Shown: in pieces, positions 17,989 to 26,452 of the stretch
How the letters are laid out: the number at the start of each line of letters is the position of its first letter
How positions within the stretch are numbered: position 1 is the stretch's first letter
Assembly (NCBI RefSeq): GCF_018885265.1
Contig: NZ_CP076538.1
Location: 496,001 to 560,000, forward strand
DNA length: 64,000 nucleotides
Direction: 5' to 3'
DNA from: Amycolatopsis aidingensis
Lineage (GTDB): Bacteria > Actinomycetota > Actinomycetes > Mycobacteriales > Pseudonocardiaceae
Made by a program: the position numbers and the translations under genes
The notes under the pieces: generated by a model
What the model saw: only the letters and a program-made list of their open reading frames with translations
The model's database searches: none
Told to the model about the DNA's origin: nothing

Positions 17989-19428
17989 GTGACCAAGCCG
18001 ACCACCAACAACGTCGGCATCCCGGTCGCCAGCGACGACGACTCGCTGACGCTGGGAGCCAATGGCCCGATCCTGCTGCAGGACCACTACCTGATCGAGA
18101 AGAACGCGCAGTTCAACCGGGAACGGGTGCCGGAGCGCGTGGTGCACGCGAAGGGCGGCGGTGCCTTCGGCTTCTTCGAGGTCACCGAGGACGTCAGCCA
18201 GTTCACCAAGGCCGACGTGTTCCAGCCCGGCAAGCGCACCGACACGCTGCTGCGGTTCTCCACCGTCGCCGGTGAGCTCGGCTCGCCGGACACCTGGCGG
18301 GATCCGCGCGGGTTCGCCCTCAAGTTCTACACCGAGCAGGGCAACTACGACATGGTCGGAAACAACACCCCGGTGTTCTTCATCCGGGACCCGATCAAGT
18401 TCCCGGACTTCATCCGCTCGCAGAAGCGCAGGGCGGACAACCACCTGCGGGACCACAACATGCAGTGGGACTTCTGGACCCTGCGCCCGGAGTCGGCCCA
18501 CCAGGTGACCTGGCTGATGGGCGACCGGGGCATCCCGAAGACCTGGCGGCATATGAACGGGTACTCCTCGCACACCTACCTGTGGCAGAACGCCGCCGGG
18601 GAGAAGTTCTGGGTCAAGTACCACTTCAAGACCGACCAGGGCATCGACTACCTGCCGCAGGACGAGGCGGACCGGCTGGCCGGTGCGGACGGTGACCACC
18701 ACATCCGGGACCTCTACGAGAGCATCAAGAGCGGCAACGAGCCGAGCTGGACGCTGTACGTGCAGGTCATGCCGCACGACGAGGCCGCGGACTACCGGTT
18801 CAATCCGTTCGACCTGACCAAGGTCTGGCCGCATGGTGACTACCCGCTGATCAAGGTCGGCAGGCTGGTGCTGAATCGCAACCCGGAGAACTACTTCGCC
18901 GAGATCGAGCAGGCCGCCTTCGAGCCGACCAACCTGGTGCCCGGCATCGGGCCCTCGCCGGACAAGATGCTGCTGGGCAGGCTGTTCGCCTACCCGGACA
19001 CGCACCGCTACCGGATCGGCCCGAACTACACGCAGCTGCCGGTCAACGCGGCGAAGTCGCCGGTGCACACCTACTCCAAGGACGGCCCGATGCGCTACAG
19101 CAACCCGTCCGACCCGGTGTACGCGCCGAACTCCTACGACGGCCCGCACGCCGATCCCGCGCTGGCGGGGGAGACCGCCTCGGCCTATGGCGCCACCGGC
19201 GAGGTGCTGCGCGCGGCCTACAAGCAGCACGCCGAGGACGACGACTTCGGCCAGGCGGGCACGATGGTGCGCAAGGTGCTGAACGACGAGCAGCGGGAGC
19301 GCCTGGCGAACAACATCATCGGGCACGCCAGCAAGGGCGTCTCCCAGCCCGTGCTCGAGCGGGTCTTCGAGTACTGGCGGAACGTGGACAAGGCGCTCGG
19401 TGACAAGGTCGCGGACGCCTTCAAGTGA
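17989..19428 (+). CDS. katA: monofunctional heme catalase
   Basis: Breaks hydrogen peroxide into water and oxygen in the cytoplasm. The 479-residue protein is a small-subunit catalase: catalytic His53 in VVHAKGGGAFG, RFSTVAGE near 89, the distal asparagine in VGNNTP (123-128), and the heme-ligand tyrosine in RLFAYPDTHRYR near 335. The GTG start follows AGGAGG by 6 nt; an upstream frame overlapping furA is ignored. It is cotranscribed with furA and ends at a strong hairpin. Confidence 0.96.
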   Translation: MTKPTTNNVGIPVASDDDSLTLGANGPILLQDHYLIEKNAQFNRERVPERVVHAKGGGAFGFFEVTEDVSQFTKADVFQPGKRTDTLLRFSTVAGELGSPDTWRDPRGFALKFYTEQGNYDMVGNNTPVFFIRDPIKFPDFIRSQKRRADNHLRDHNMQWDFWTLRPESAHQVTWLMGDRGIPKTWRHMNGYSSHTYLWQNAAGEKFWVKYHFKTDQGIDYLPQDEADRLAGADGDHHIRDLYESIKSGNEPSWTLYVQVMPHDEAADYRFNPFDLTKVWPHGDYPLIKVGRLVLNRNPENYFAEIEQAAFEPTNLVPGIGPSPDKMLLGRLFAYPDTHRYRIGPNYTQLPVNAAKSPVHTYSKDGPMRYSNPSDPVYAPNSYDGPHADPALAGETASAYGATGEVLRAAYKQHAEDDDFGQAGTMVRKVLNDEQRERLANNIIGHASKGVSQPVLERVFEYWRNVDKALGDKVADAFK

Positions 19429-19464
19429 CGACCTGCACCTGACGACCTCCCACCACGAGGCAAC

Positions 19465-19501
19465 GGCGGCCCGGCCAGGCGGAAACGTCGGCCGGGCCGC
19501 C
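19465..19501 (+). terminator. terminator of furA-katA
   Basis: GGCGGCCCGGCC and GGCCGGGCCGCC are perfect 12-bp arms around a 13-nt loop, 36 bp after the katA stop. There is no U-tract, which is common for actinobacterial terminators. Confidence 0.7.
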
Positions 19502-19879
19502 GTACTGTGCAGGTGGCTGGGCGTGTGACGGGAGGGAGCGTTGCGACAAACGTGGGGGACTGAACCACGGCGGGGTCCATTTGACACGCCAACACTACCG
19601 GGTGACCAAGGGAAACGATCACCGAATACCTCCCTGTGAGTTACCCGTCTGTTCTTTCGGGTGAGACAGTCACGCTGTGTACCTTCTGGCTGGAAATTCA
19701 TGATCATCTGGGCGAAGGCGGCGCTCCGGTGTTCATCACTTGCGGGTATTTACCGGCTTCTCGAATTCATCACGTAAAGGGTGAGGAATGCGTCCGACCA
19801 AGTGACCGGCTGGTGACGGATGGACACGGTTGGTACGCATGACACCTGTCAGGTCTTTAAAGGGCCCAGGAGGTACGAA
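19502..19879 (+). other. 378-bp gene-free leader region
   Basis: No convincing gene is present; a 68-codon GTG frame at 19636-19842 has no family features. The stretch holds imperfect repeats (GGTGA-N13-TCACC at about 19600 and ACCCG-N10-CGGGT at about 19645) and is less GC-rich than its surroundings. Its length suggests a long 5' leader or complex promoter for the secreted protein that follows. I could not match it to a known riboswitch. Confidence 0.4.
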
Positions 19880-20389
19880 ATGAAAGGCAAAATTGCCCGC
19901 TCAATAGCGGCGGTTGCCGTCGGCAGCCTGCTCGCGGTGGTTTCGGGCGGAGTAGCCGCGGCGAGCGTCCTCGACAACGGAAAGGGCTCGTCCAGCACCG
20001 AGGCGGCCGGGGCGCAGGTGCTCGAGCTGCGCGACGAGCTGACCAAGGTGGCGTACGCGGGCGATGTCCAGGCCACCCAGCGGGCGCTGGACGACCTAGA
20101 CCCGTTGCTGACCGACCTCGCCGCTGGTCAGCGGTACGAGATCCAGGCCGACGCGATGGAGACGGCGGGCACGGCGGGGCAGTGGCGCACCGAGACGTCC
20201 GATGTGCTGTCCGGTAAGGCGGAGCCGCGCCAGGTGCCACCGGTGCCCGGCCTGCCCGAACTGCCCGACCCGTTGAGCATGATCACCGGTCTGCTGCAGA
20301 GCCTGCTGACGCTGCTGACCGATCTCATCAGCAGCCTGCTCGGCGGCGCCGTTCCGGAATTGCCCGTTCCCGAGGTGCCCGCACCCTGA
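19880..20389 (+). CDS. secreted protein with Pro-rich C-terminus
   Basis: A 169-residue exported protein. A lysine-containing N-terminus and hydrophobic core (IAAVAVGSLLAVVSGGVAA) give a signal peptide cut near residue 28. The middle is helical and acidic, and the last 45 residues contain PVPGLPELPDPL, a leucine-rich amphipathic helix, and PELPVPEVPAP. The ATG follows AGGAGG by 6 nt, a strong site. It is flanked by a long leader and a strong terminator, so it is a single-gene unit. The family is not recognised. Confidence 0.8.
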   Translation: MKGKIARSIAAVAVGSLLAVVSGGVAAASVLDNGKGSSSTEAAGAQVLELRDELTKVAYAGDVQATQRALDDLDPLLTDLAAGQRYEIQADAMETAGTAGQWRTETSDVLSGKAEPRQVPPVPGLPELPDPLSMITGLLQSLLTLLTDLISSLLGGAVPELPVPEVPAP

Positions 20390-20429
20390 GTGGCGGCAAC
20401 TGACGACCAACTGAATGGGAGAGGGGAGC

Positions 20430-20468
20430 CGGAATCCGGTGTGGAATGAACTTCCACACCGGATTCCG
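20430..20468 (+). terminator. rho-independent-type terminator
   Basis: CGGAATCCGGTGTGGAA pairs with TTCCACACCGGATTCCG (17 bp, 5-nt loop) and is followed by TTATT. It ends the secreted-protein transcript 41 bp after its stop. Confidence 0.8.
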
Positions 20469-20555
20469 TTATTCCGGCCGGCCGCCCCGTTGGCTGTTCG
20501 TCGCTGAGCAAACTCCACCTGCGATCAGAGGCGACACGTGGCCGGAGCCCGCTTG

Positions 20556-22598
20556 TCATTCGCGGGTGCCGAGGATGGGTTCGGATTCGGCCAGTCCGGT
20601 GTCGCTGGGTGTTTGGTGTTCGGTGAACACGCGTTGGTGCTGCTTGGCGCGTAGCTCCAGGTGGGCTTGTGCGGGGTTCGGGTAGCCGTAACGTTCACGT
20701 GCTCGGGCGGGGGCAAGCGTGTCGGGGACGGTGGGCGGAACACCGAGCAGCACCGGGGCCACCACCGGGGTGGTCGAAGGAGACAGCACGTGCAACGCCG
20801 CCAGCTGCAGCCAGCGACTGAGCCGGACCAGGCGGAAGGAGAGCCGCATGACCGGCACGATCAGCGCGTCCAGCAGGCCGCTCTGGCGGATGCCGGCCAG
20901 CTCGCGCATCCAGCGCGGCATGGCCGCGATGGTGGCGATGCGCAGGGCGGTGGTGATGCCAAGAGTCGCCGGCCAGTACACCGGAGGCAGCGGGGGCAGC
21001 ATCACTTCGGCGTGTAGCAGGTGGTCCATGGTGGATCGGGCGACCTGCGAGCCGACCAGGTGCGGGCGCATCCGCTCGAAGTACGCCCGGACGCCCTCCC
21101 GGTCGCGGGGAACGTCGGCGGGATCGCAGGTCTGGAGTTCGGCCGCGGTGGCGCAGTCCGCCCAGTAGCGGGCTTCGTCTTGCGGGCTGAGCTTGCCGGG
21201 GCCGTATTTCTCGTAGGCATAGAGGATCGAGTGCCAGGCGGTCAGGTGGATCCACAGCTGCGAGTGGGGGTCGTTGGCGTCGTAGCGGGCTCCGCTGCCC
21301 GGCTCGACACCGATGGCCGTGGAGTGGACCTTGACCAGGATGTCTGCGGCTTTCATGGTGCTCCGGGTTCCGCCGAACGCGACCATCGCGAAGTACCGCA
21401 ACGTGCGGTCGTAGCGGGTGCGCGGGCGGGTACGGATCTGCCCGGTGGCATCGACGGAAGCCACCAGCGCGGGGTCGAGCTCCTCGACCACGACCGCGCG
21501 CTGGAAACCCACGGTGAGCGAGGTCGGATAGGTCCAGACCTTCCAGGTGACCGAGCCGGGACCGAAGAAGCCGTGGTCGGCGTGTGGCGGGACCCTCGAG
21601 CGGGCGCCCCGCGCGAGCTCGCGCAGGCGCGCGGTCGAGGGCGGCACATCGGACTCGGCGCCGGTCACCACGCTCAGCACCGGCAGCACCACCCGCAACA
21701 GGCCAAGCAGCAGTAGACCGAGCGCGCCGGTGCCGAGCAGTACCGTCACGACCGCGAGGAAGACCCAAGCCGACGGCGAGTCCCAGTGCAGGTCCGTGGC
21801 GTGCCAGAGCACCCCGGCCAGCACGAGCACCCCGAACGCGACCAGCGCGGCCAGTCCGGCCGCGACGCGCCGCAGGTCACCCTCCACTGTGGCCTGCAGA
21901 ATCAGCAAGCCCACGGTGACCATCAACACGCTCAGCTCGCGCAGGTCCAGCGTGCTCACCGGCCAGGGCCACCACGACAGGAACTCGCCGGGGCGAGCGA
22001 AGAACACCGCCCCGGCGAAGCACAGTCCCGTCGCCTCGATCCCGGCTATCACGCGCGTCCACACCGGCATTGGTGCGGTACGCGCGCTACTGTCGAGATC
22101 GTTGTCACGGCGCCGGGCGAACTGGGCAGGCAGCGTCAGCACCGCCAGCAGCGGCACCAGCCCGGCGACGAACACCCACAGGCCCGCGACCGGCACGCTG
22201 GCCGAGAACCCGGCGACGGCAACGGTGCGCGCCGGATTCAGGTCCCCGTCGTACAGGTTGATGGCCAGCAGGCTGCCGCCGGCGAGGACCAGCGGGGCGA
22301 AGCCGGCGATCCGGGCGTTGATCCAGCCCGGCTCCAATGCGGCCAGTACGAACAGCACGAAGGCCGCGCCGAAACCGGCGCCCACGGTGGTCGCGGTGAG
22401 CGGGTTCGCCACGGTCCACGCGAACCAGACATCGGTTGCGCCGCTGCCGAGGTACAGCGCGAGGAACGCCGCACCGCACACCAGCGCGACCGGCCCGAAC
22501 AAGCCGCCGCGCACGGCCGGCGCCAGCGCCTTGCCCGGCGCCTCCGGCGCGCGTAACCGGCTTTCGGAGTACTTCGACGATGCTCCCGACACGTTCAC
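20556..22598 (-). CDS. multi-TM domain fused to MpaB/DUF2236 oxygenase-like domain
   Basis: A 680-residue protein. Residues 35-310 hold about eight hydrophobic helices. From about 330 to 600 the sequence follows the MpaB/rubber-oxygenase (DUF2236) pattern: MVAFGGTRS, a VHSTAIGVEPGSG stretch, YDANDPHSQLWIHLTAWHS, then ARYWADCATAAEL and a VPRDREGVRAYF segment. These domains bind heme in Lcp-type enzymes; the histidines of VHS and WIHL are candidates. The GTG start follows GGGAGG. A membrane-domain fusion of this size is not one I know. Confidence 0.75.
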   Translation of the reverse strand: MNVSGASSKYSESRLRAPEAPGKALAPAVRGGLFGPVALVCGAAFLALYLGSGATDVWFAWTVANPLTATTVGAGFGAAFVLFVLAALEPGWINARIAGFAPLVLAGGSLLAINLYDGDLNPARTVAVAGFSASVPVAGLWVFVAGLVPLLAVLTLPAQFARRRDNDLDSSARTAPMPVWTRVIAGIEATGLCFAGAVFFARPGEFLSWWPWPVSTLDLRELSVLMVTVGLLILQATVEGDLRRVAAGLAALVAFGVLVLAGVLWHATDLHWDSPSAWVFLAVVTVLLGTGALGLLLLGLLRVVLPVLSVVTGAESDVPPSTARLRELARGARSRVPPHADHGFFGPGSVTWKVWTYPTSLTVGFQRAVVVEELDPALVASVDATGQIRTRPRTRYDRTLRYFAMVAFGGTRSTMKAADILVKVHSTAIGVEPGSGARYDANDPHSQLWIHLTAWHSILYAYEKYGPGKLSPQDEARYWADCATAAELQTCDPADVPRDREGVRAYFERMRPHLVGSQVARSTMDHLLHAEVMLPPLPPVYWPATLGITTALRIATIAAMPRWMRELAGIRQSGLLDALIVPVMRLSFRLVRLSRWLQLAALHVLSPSTTPVVAPVLLGVPPTVPDTLAPARARERYGYPNPAQAHLELRAKQHQRVFTEHQTPSDTGLAESEPILGTRE

Positions 22599-22711
22599 GG
22601 CACCTCCCGGACGGCGGGTCGAGTGTCACACCGTAACCACGTGTCCCGGAAGCCGATCGACGCAACTCCTACCGGACGGCAGCATTATCTCGGAGTACGG
22701 CGTCACCACCG

Positions 22712-23431
22712 TCATAACTGCGGGACGCTTGATCGAGGCCACCACCCGGTGATGCCGGTGGCGATGGCTTCGGCCAGTGCCGTCGGCTGGTCCCGGGCAA
22801 CGAGATGCCCGGCACCGCGGACAAGGGTCACCGTGGCGTGCGGAGCCAGGCGCAGCAACTGGTCGGCGTCGCCGCCGGTGATGGGTGACCCGCTGCCACG
22901 CACGAGCAGGACGGGCAGGTCGAGCTCCGCGGTGATCTGCCGCAACCGCGGGGCCTTGGCGATGACATCGCCGACCAGCTCGGGGTAGGCCCCGGACAGG
23001 CCATGAGCGGCGAGGAAGCCCCAGACCCGGTGCGGCTGGATGTCGGGCAGGACGTCCACCAGCACCAGACCCGCCACCCTCGCCCGCACCGCCGGATCCC
23101 CGAGGGCGGCGATCGCGGCGAGCCCGCCAAGCGAGGCGCCCACGACCACACACCCCGTCGGCTCGGCGTGCAGCATGGCGGCGACGTCGTCCGCGCAGGG
23201 CGCCAGCGCCTCCGCCCTGCCACCGCTGTCACCGTGGCCGCGCTGATCGAAAGCCACGCACCGAAACCCCGCCTCGACGAGGAACTCGATCACCGGCGTC
23301 CACACCCGACGCCGCTCACCACCGGCATGCAGCAGCAGGACGGTCGGCCCGATGCCGGCCTCCACGCCCCGCAGCACCACATCCGGGCGAGTGAGCCGCC
23401 GCGCCCGTGGCACGGTGCGGTTGTTCAGCAC
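22712..23431 (-). CDS. alpha/beta hydrolase
   Basis: A 239-residue hydrolase with LLLHAGGERRRVW (oxyanion hole), DQRGHGDS, the nucleophile elbow VGASLGGLA and a late GAGHLVA with the catalytic histidine. The elbow is G-A-S-L-G, so the Ser is present. A frame extends upstream to a TTG at 23461, but that would run through the TetR operator; the GTG at 23431 is preferred. It is divergent from a TetR gene and probably repressed by it. Confidence 0.85.
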   Translation of the reverse strand: MLNNRTVPRARRLTRPDVVLRGVEAGIGPTVLLLHAGGERRRVWTPVIEFLVEAGFRCVAFDQRGHGDSGGRAEALAPCADDVAAMLHAEPTGCVVVGASLGGLAAIAALGDPAVRARVAGLVLVDVLPDIQPHRVWGFLAAHGLSGAYPELVGDVIAKAPRLRQITAELDLPVLLVRGSGSPITGGDADQLLRLAPHATVTLVRGAGHLVARDQPTALAEAIATGITGWWPRSSVPQL

Positions 23432-23445
23432 GGCAACACCCCAAT

Positions 23446-23500
23446 TACCTTGGCTAGTCAAGGTAGGATACTTACCATCCTACTTTGACTTGTCAAGGTA
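23446..23500. promoter_or_regulatory. two 20-bp operator copies between hydrolase and TetR genes
   Basis: TACCTTGGCTAGTCAAGGTA (23446-23465) and TACTTTGACTTGTCAAGGTA (23481-23500) are inverted repeats with the shared consensus TAC(C/T)TTG-N6-CAAGGTA, centred 35 bp apart. Between them lies GGAT-N7-ATCC. They cover the divergent promoters of the hydrolase and the TetR regulator, the standard place for TetR operators. Confidence 0.8.
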
Positions 23501-23511
23501 AAGTCGCCGAC

Positions 23512-24105
23512 ATGACACGGACCCGGGTGCGCCGCCCTCCCGACGAGGCACGGCGCCTGATCCTGGAAACCGCCGAGAAGCTCCTCGCCGAAGGTGGCGT
23601 CGCCGCCGTCCAGGTCCGCACCATCGCCACCCGCATCGGCATGACCGACGCGGGGATCAACCACCACTTCGGCAACCGGGACCACCTCCTGCAAGCCCTG
23701 CTGCGCCACGGCGGCAGGAAGATCCGGGCCGGAGTGCAGGAGGTGCTGGAGTCCTGGCTCGACCACGGCACCGATCTCAGCGAGCTGATCCACGCCCTGG
23801 CGGCCTTCTACCGCCAGGGCTACGGCGAACTGGCCATGGCGCTACATGCCGCCGGCTGGCGGGACGAGGGATCGGGGATGCTCGACCCGGTCGTGCACGC
23901 GCTACACGCCCGGCGACCGAACCCCGCCGACGTTCCCATCGAGGACACCCGGCTCGCCGTCGCCGCCCTGCACCAGGCACTCGCCACCGAACCCCTGCAC
24001 GGCACGGCCTTCCGCCGCAGCGCAGGCCTCACCGGCCCTGCCGACGCCACCCCCCAGCTCCGCTGGTGGACCACCCACCTCACGCAATCCCTCGGCCTCC
24101 GGTGA
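23512..24105 (+). CDS. TetR-family transcriptional regulator
   Basis: A 197-residue regulator. The HTH spans residues 12-60 (RLILETAEKLLAEGGVAAVQV, TDAGINHHFGNRDHLLQALL) and the ligand domain fills the rest. The ATG at 23512 lies 11 bp after the second operator copy, and an alternative start further upstream would overlap the operator. It likely represses itself and the divergent alpha/beta hydrolase. Confidence 0.9.
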   Translation: MTRTRVRRPPDEARRLILETAEKLLAEGGVAAVQVRTIATRIGMTDAGINHHFGNRDHLLQALLRHGGRKIRAGVQEVLESWLDHGTDLSELIHALAAFYRQGYGELAMALHAAGWRDEGSGMLDPVVHALHARRPNPADVPIEDTRLAVAALHQALATEPLHGTAFRRSAGLTGPADATPQLRWWTTHLTQSLGLR

Positions 24106-24131
24106 GGCAGGTCACGGCGGCGTCGTTGGGC

Positions 24132-25190
24132 TCAGCGTCCCGCGTTCCGGCTGAGGCCGACCTGTAACGCCCCGGCCGCCTCGGCGGTGGCCTCGGTGCA
24201 GCGGCGACCGAGGCCGAGGAAGTTCACGTACCCGTGGATCAGGTCCGGCTGCCGGACCAGCGCGACCCGCACCCCCGCCGCGGCCAGCTGCTCGGCGTAG
24301 GCCTCGCCCTCGTCCCGCAACGGGTCGAACCCTGCGGTGGCGATGTAGGCGGGCGGCAGCCCGCTCAGGTCCTCGGCCAGCAGCGGGGACACCGAGGGGT
24401 CGGTGCGCCGGTCCGGATCCGGGACGTAGCGGTCCATGAACCAGGTCATGGCCTCGTCGGTGAGGAAGAAGCCGGCGCCGAACAGCTCCCGGGAACGGCG
24501 GCGCACGCTGGCGTCCACCGCGGGGTAGATCAGCAGCTGGAAGGCAGGCGCCGGGCCACCCCTGCGGGTGGTGCGCAGCGCGACCACGGCGGCGAGGTTG
24601 CCGCCTGCGCTGTCCCCGCCGACCGCGATCCGGTCCTGGTCGGCACCGAGCTCGCTCGCCTTGGCGTGGGCGTAGTCGAAGGCTGCCAGCGCGTCCTCGA
24701 CGGGCGCGGGGAAAGGGTGCTCCGGGGCCAGCCGGTACTCCACCGACAGCACCCGCACCTTGGCGTGCTTGGCCAGGAATCGCGCCGTGTTCTCGTGGCT
24801 GACCCGCGAACCGATCACCCAGCCGCCGCCGTGGTAGAAGACCAGCATCCCGGATCCCTCCGGCAGGCCCTCCGGGGTGTACAGGGTCGCGGGCAGGTCG
24901 CCGTGCTCGGCCGGGATGGTGACCTCCCTGCTGCCGACCGGCTGGATCGGCTTACCGCTGACCAGATGCCGCGCCTCGTCGATCGCCGTCCGCGAGCCGC
25001 GCACGCTGCGGCCGACCAGCTCGGTGCCGGACAGCTGCTGTAGGCGCAGCAGCAACTGCGCGTCCAGCGCCAGCTCCTGCCCGTCCAGGCGGATCGGCCT
25101 GCCCGCGATCAGCCTGCGCACCGGTCGCGGCAGGGTGTACAGCAGCTGGGCCGCGAGCGCCTGGACCCGGATCTGCAGCGGTATCGCCAT
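24132..25190 (-). CDS. HSL-family esterase/lipase
   Basis: A 352-residue hormone-sensitive-lipase-type hydrolase with the HGGGW oxyanion motif (near 125), the nucleophile elbow GDSAGGN (near 200), Asp in ATAGFDPLRDEG (near 290) and His in LIHGYVNF (near 322). About 85 extra residues precede the core, helical in part, as in LipH/LipI-like actinobacterial enzymes. It acts on short- to medium-chain esters and shows no signal peptide. Confidence 0.9.
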   Translation of the reverse strand: MAIPLQIRVQALAAQLLYTLPRPVRRLIAGRPIRLDGQELALDAQLLLRLQQLSGTELVGRSVRGSRTAIDEARHLVSGKPIQPVGSREVTIPAEHGDLPATLYTPEGLPEGSGMLVFYHGGGWVIGSRVSHENTARFLAKHAKVRVLSVEYRLAPEHPFPAPVEDALAAFDYAHAKASELGADQDRIAVGGDSAGGNLAAVVALRTTRRGGPAPAFQLLIYPAVDASVRRRSRELFGAGFFLTDEAMTWFMDRYVPDPDRRTDPSVSPLLAEDLSGLPPAYIATAGFDPLRDEGEAYAEQLAAAGVRVALVRQPDLIHGYVNFLGLGRRCTEATAEAAGALQVGLSRNAGR

Positions 25191-25314
25191 TGCTCCTCCT
25201 CACCATGGACCGCCCCGAGGTTACTAGCGAGTAGACAGCAGGGCCAGGATGTGAGCGAGGACTCCGCACGAAAGTCTGGCTCTCAACCAAACTCGAGGGT
25301 CTAGCCTCGAAGGC

Positions 25315-25899
25315 GTGAGTTCTTCCAACGCGATCACAGTGCTCGGTATCGGCGGCTCGCTGCGTGACGGCTCGCAGTCCGAACGCGCGCTCGGCATAGC
25401 GCTGGACGGTGCGGCCGAGGCGGGGGCGGAGACCAGGGCCATCACCGGCAGCGACCTGGTGCTGCCGTTCTACGACGCGACCATCGCCGACCGCTCCCCG
25501 GAGGCGATGGCGCTGGTGGAGGCCATCCGGACCGCCGACGGGCTGATCGTGGTCTCGCCCGGCTACCACGGCGGACTGTCCGGGCTGGTGAAGAACGCGC
25601 TGGACTACGTGGAGGACCTGCGGCCGGACCACCGGCCCTACCTGGACGGGCGCGGCGTCGGGCTGGTCGCGGTCGCGTTCGGCTGGCAGGCCGCGGTGAC
25701 CACCCTCGGCCAGCTGCGCACGATCACGCACGCGCTGCGGGGCTGGCCCACCCCGTTGGGCGGGGCGGTGAACACCGCCGAGGTGAAGTTCGACGAGGCG
25801 GGCGGTGCCTCGGAGGAGAAAACCGTGCACAACCTGCGCACCATCGGCGGCCAGGTGGTCGAGTTCGCCCGCACCCGCAGGGCCGCCGCGATGATTTGA
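25315..25899 (+). CDS. NADPH-dependent FMN reductase-family protein
   Basis: A 194-residue flavodoxin-like reductase with GIGGSLRDGSQSERAL (phosphate-binding loop, near 11), SPGYHGGLSGLVKNALDYVEDL (near 80-100; split here by function) and a conserved C-terminal helix. Family members reduce FMN, quinones or chromate. A TAGCCT box lies 7 nt before the GTG start, so the mRNA is probably leaderless. The esterase gene is divergent. Confidence 0.85.
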   Translation: MSSSNAITVLGIGGSLRDGSQSERALGIALDGAAEAGAETRAITGSDLVLPFYDATIADRSPEAMALVEAIRTADGLIVVSPGYHGGLSGLVKNALDYVEDLRPDHRPYLDGRGVGLVAVAFGWQAAVTTLGQLRTITHALRGWPTPLGGAVNTAEVKFDEAGGASEEKTVHNLRTIGGQVVEFARTRRAAAMI

Positions 25900-25960
25900 T
25901 CTCGGCGATCGAGGGTACTCCCAGGTCGCAACGTTGTGCGAGCAGGGAGGACTGCGAGAC

Positions 25961-26437
25961 ATGGCTCACTCACCGATCAAGAGCCCGCTGGCCGAGAGCG
26001 ACAAGGAGGTCACCGGTAACGCGTTGCAGGCGACGCTGGTGGACCTGATCGACCTCTCGCTGACCGCGAAGCAGGCGCACTGGAACGTCGTCGGTAAGAA
26101 CTTCCGCAGCGTGCACCTGCAGCTGGACGAGCTGGTGAACACGGCACGCACCTACACCGACGAGGTGGCGGAGCGGGCCAATGCCATCGGGGTTTCGCCC
26201 AACGGTAAGACCCGCACCGTCCTGGAGAGCTCCGGGCTGCCGGAGTACCCGGACAACTGGCAGTCCGACGCCGCCACGGTGGATGCCATCGTCGGCACCC
26301 TCGCCGAGCTGATCCAGCGGCTGCGGGCACGCATCGACGAGACCGACAAGAGCGACCTGGTGACCCAGGACCTGCTCATCGAGATCGCCGCCAAGCTCGA
26401 GGAGGCGCACTGGATGTGGCAGGCCCAGCAGGCCTGA
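25961..26437 (+). CDS. dps: Dps-family ferritin-like protein
   Basis: A 158-residue four-helix protein that stores iron and protects DNA from peroxide. The ferroxidase residues are in KQAHWNVVGKNFRSVHLQLDELV (near 38-60, H and D/E ligands), and the final helix includes EEAHWMW. GGGAGG precedes the ATG by 10 nt. There is no Lys-rich tail for direct DNA binding at the N-terminus beyond one or two lysines. Confidence 0.93.
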   Translation: MAHSPIKSPLAESDKEVTGNALQATLVDLIDLSLTAKQAHWNVVGKNFRSVHLQLDELVNTARTYTDEVAERANAIGVSPNGKTRTVLESSGLPEYPDNWQSDAATVDAIVGTLAELIQRLRARIDETDKSDLVTQDLLIEIAAKLEEAHWMWQAQQA

Positions 26438-26452
26438 CCCCGCTACCCCCGG

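Noticed and set aside
19590..19665. Possible cyclic-di-AMP riboswitch
   Set aside because: Some GGGGAC and ACCGAA-like pieces are present, but I could not assemble the conserved stems; left as an unassigned leader.
17575..19707. 710-codon frame on the minus strand opposite furA-katA
   Set aside because: Antisense shadow of a certain catalase gene; the composition (Val/Arg/Gly-rich) is typical of reversed GC-rich codons.
19636..19842. 68-codon GTG frame upstream of the secreted protein
   Set aside because: No ribosome site, no family pattern and codon use unlike the neighbours; more likely part of a leader region.
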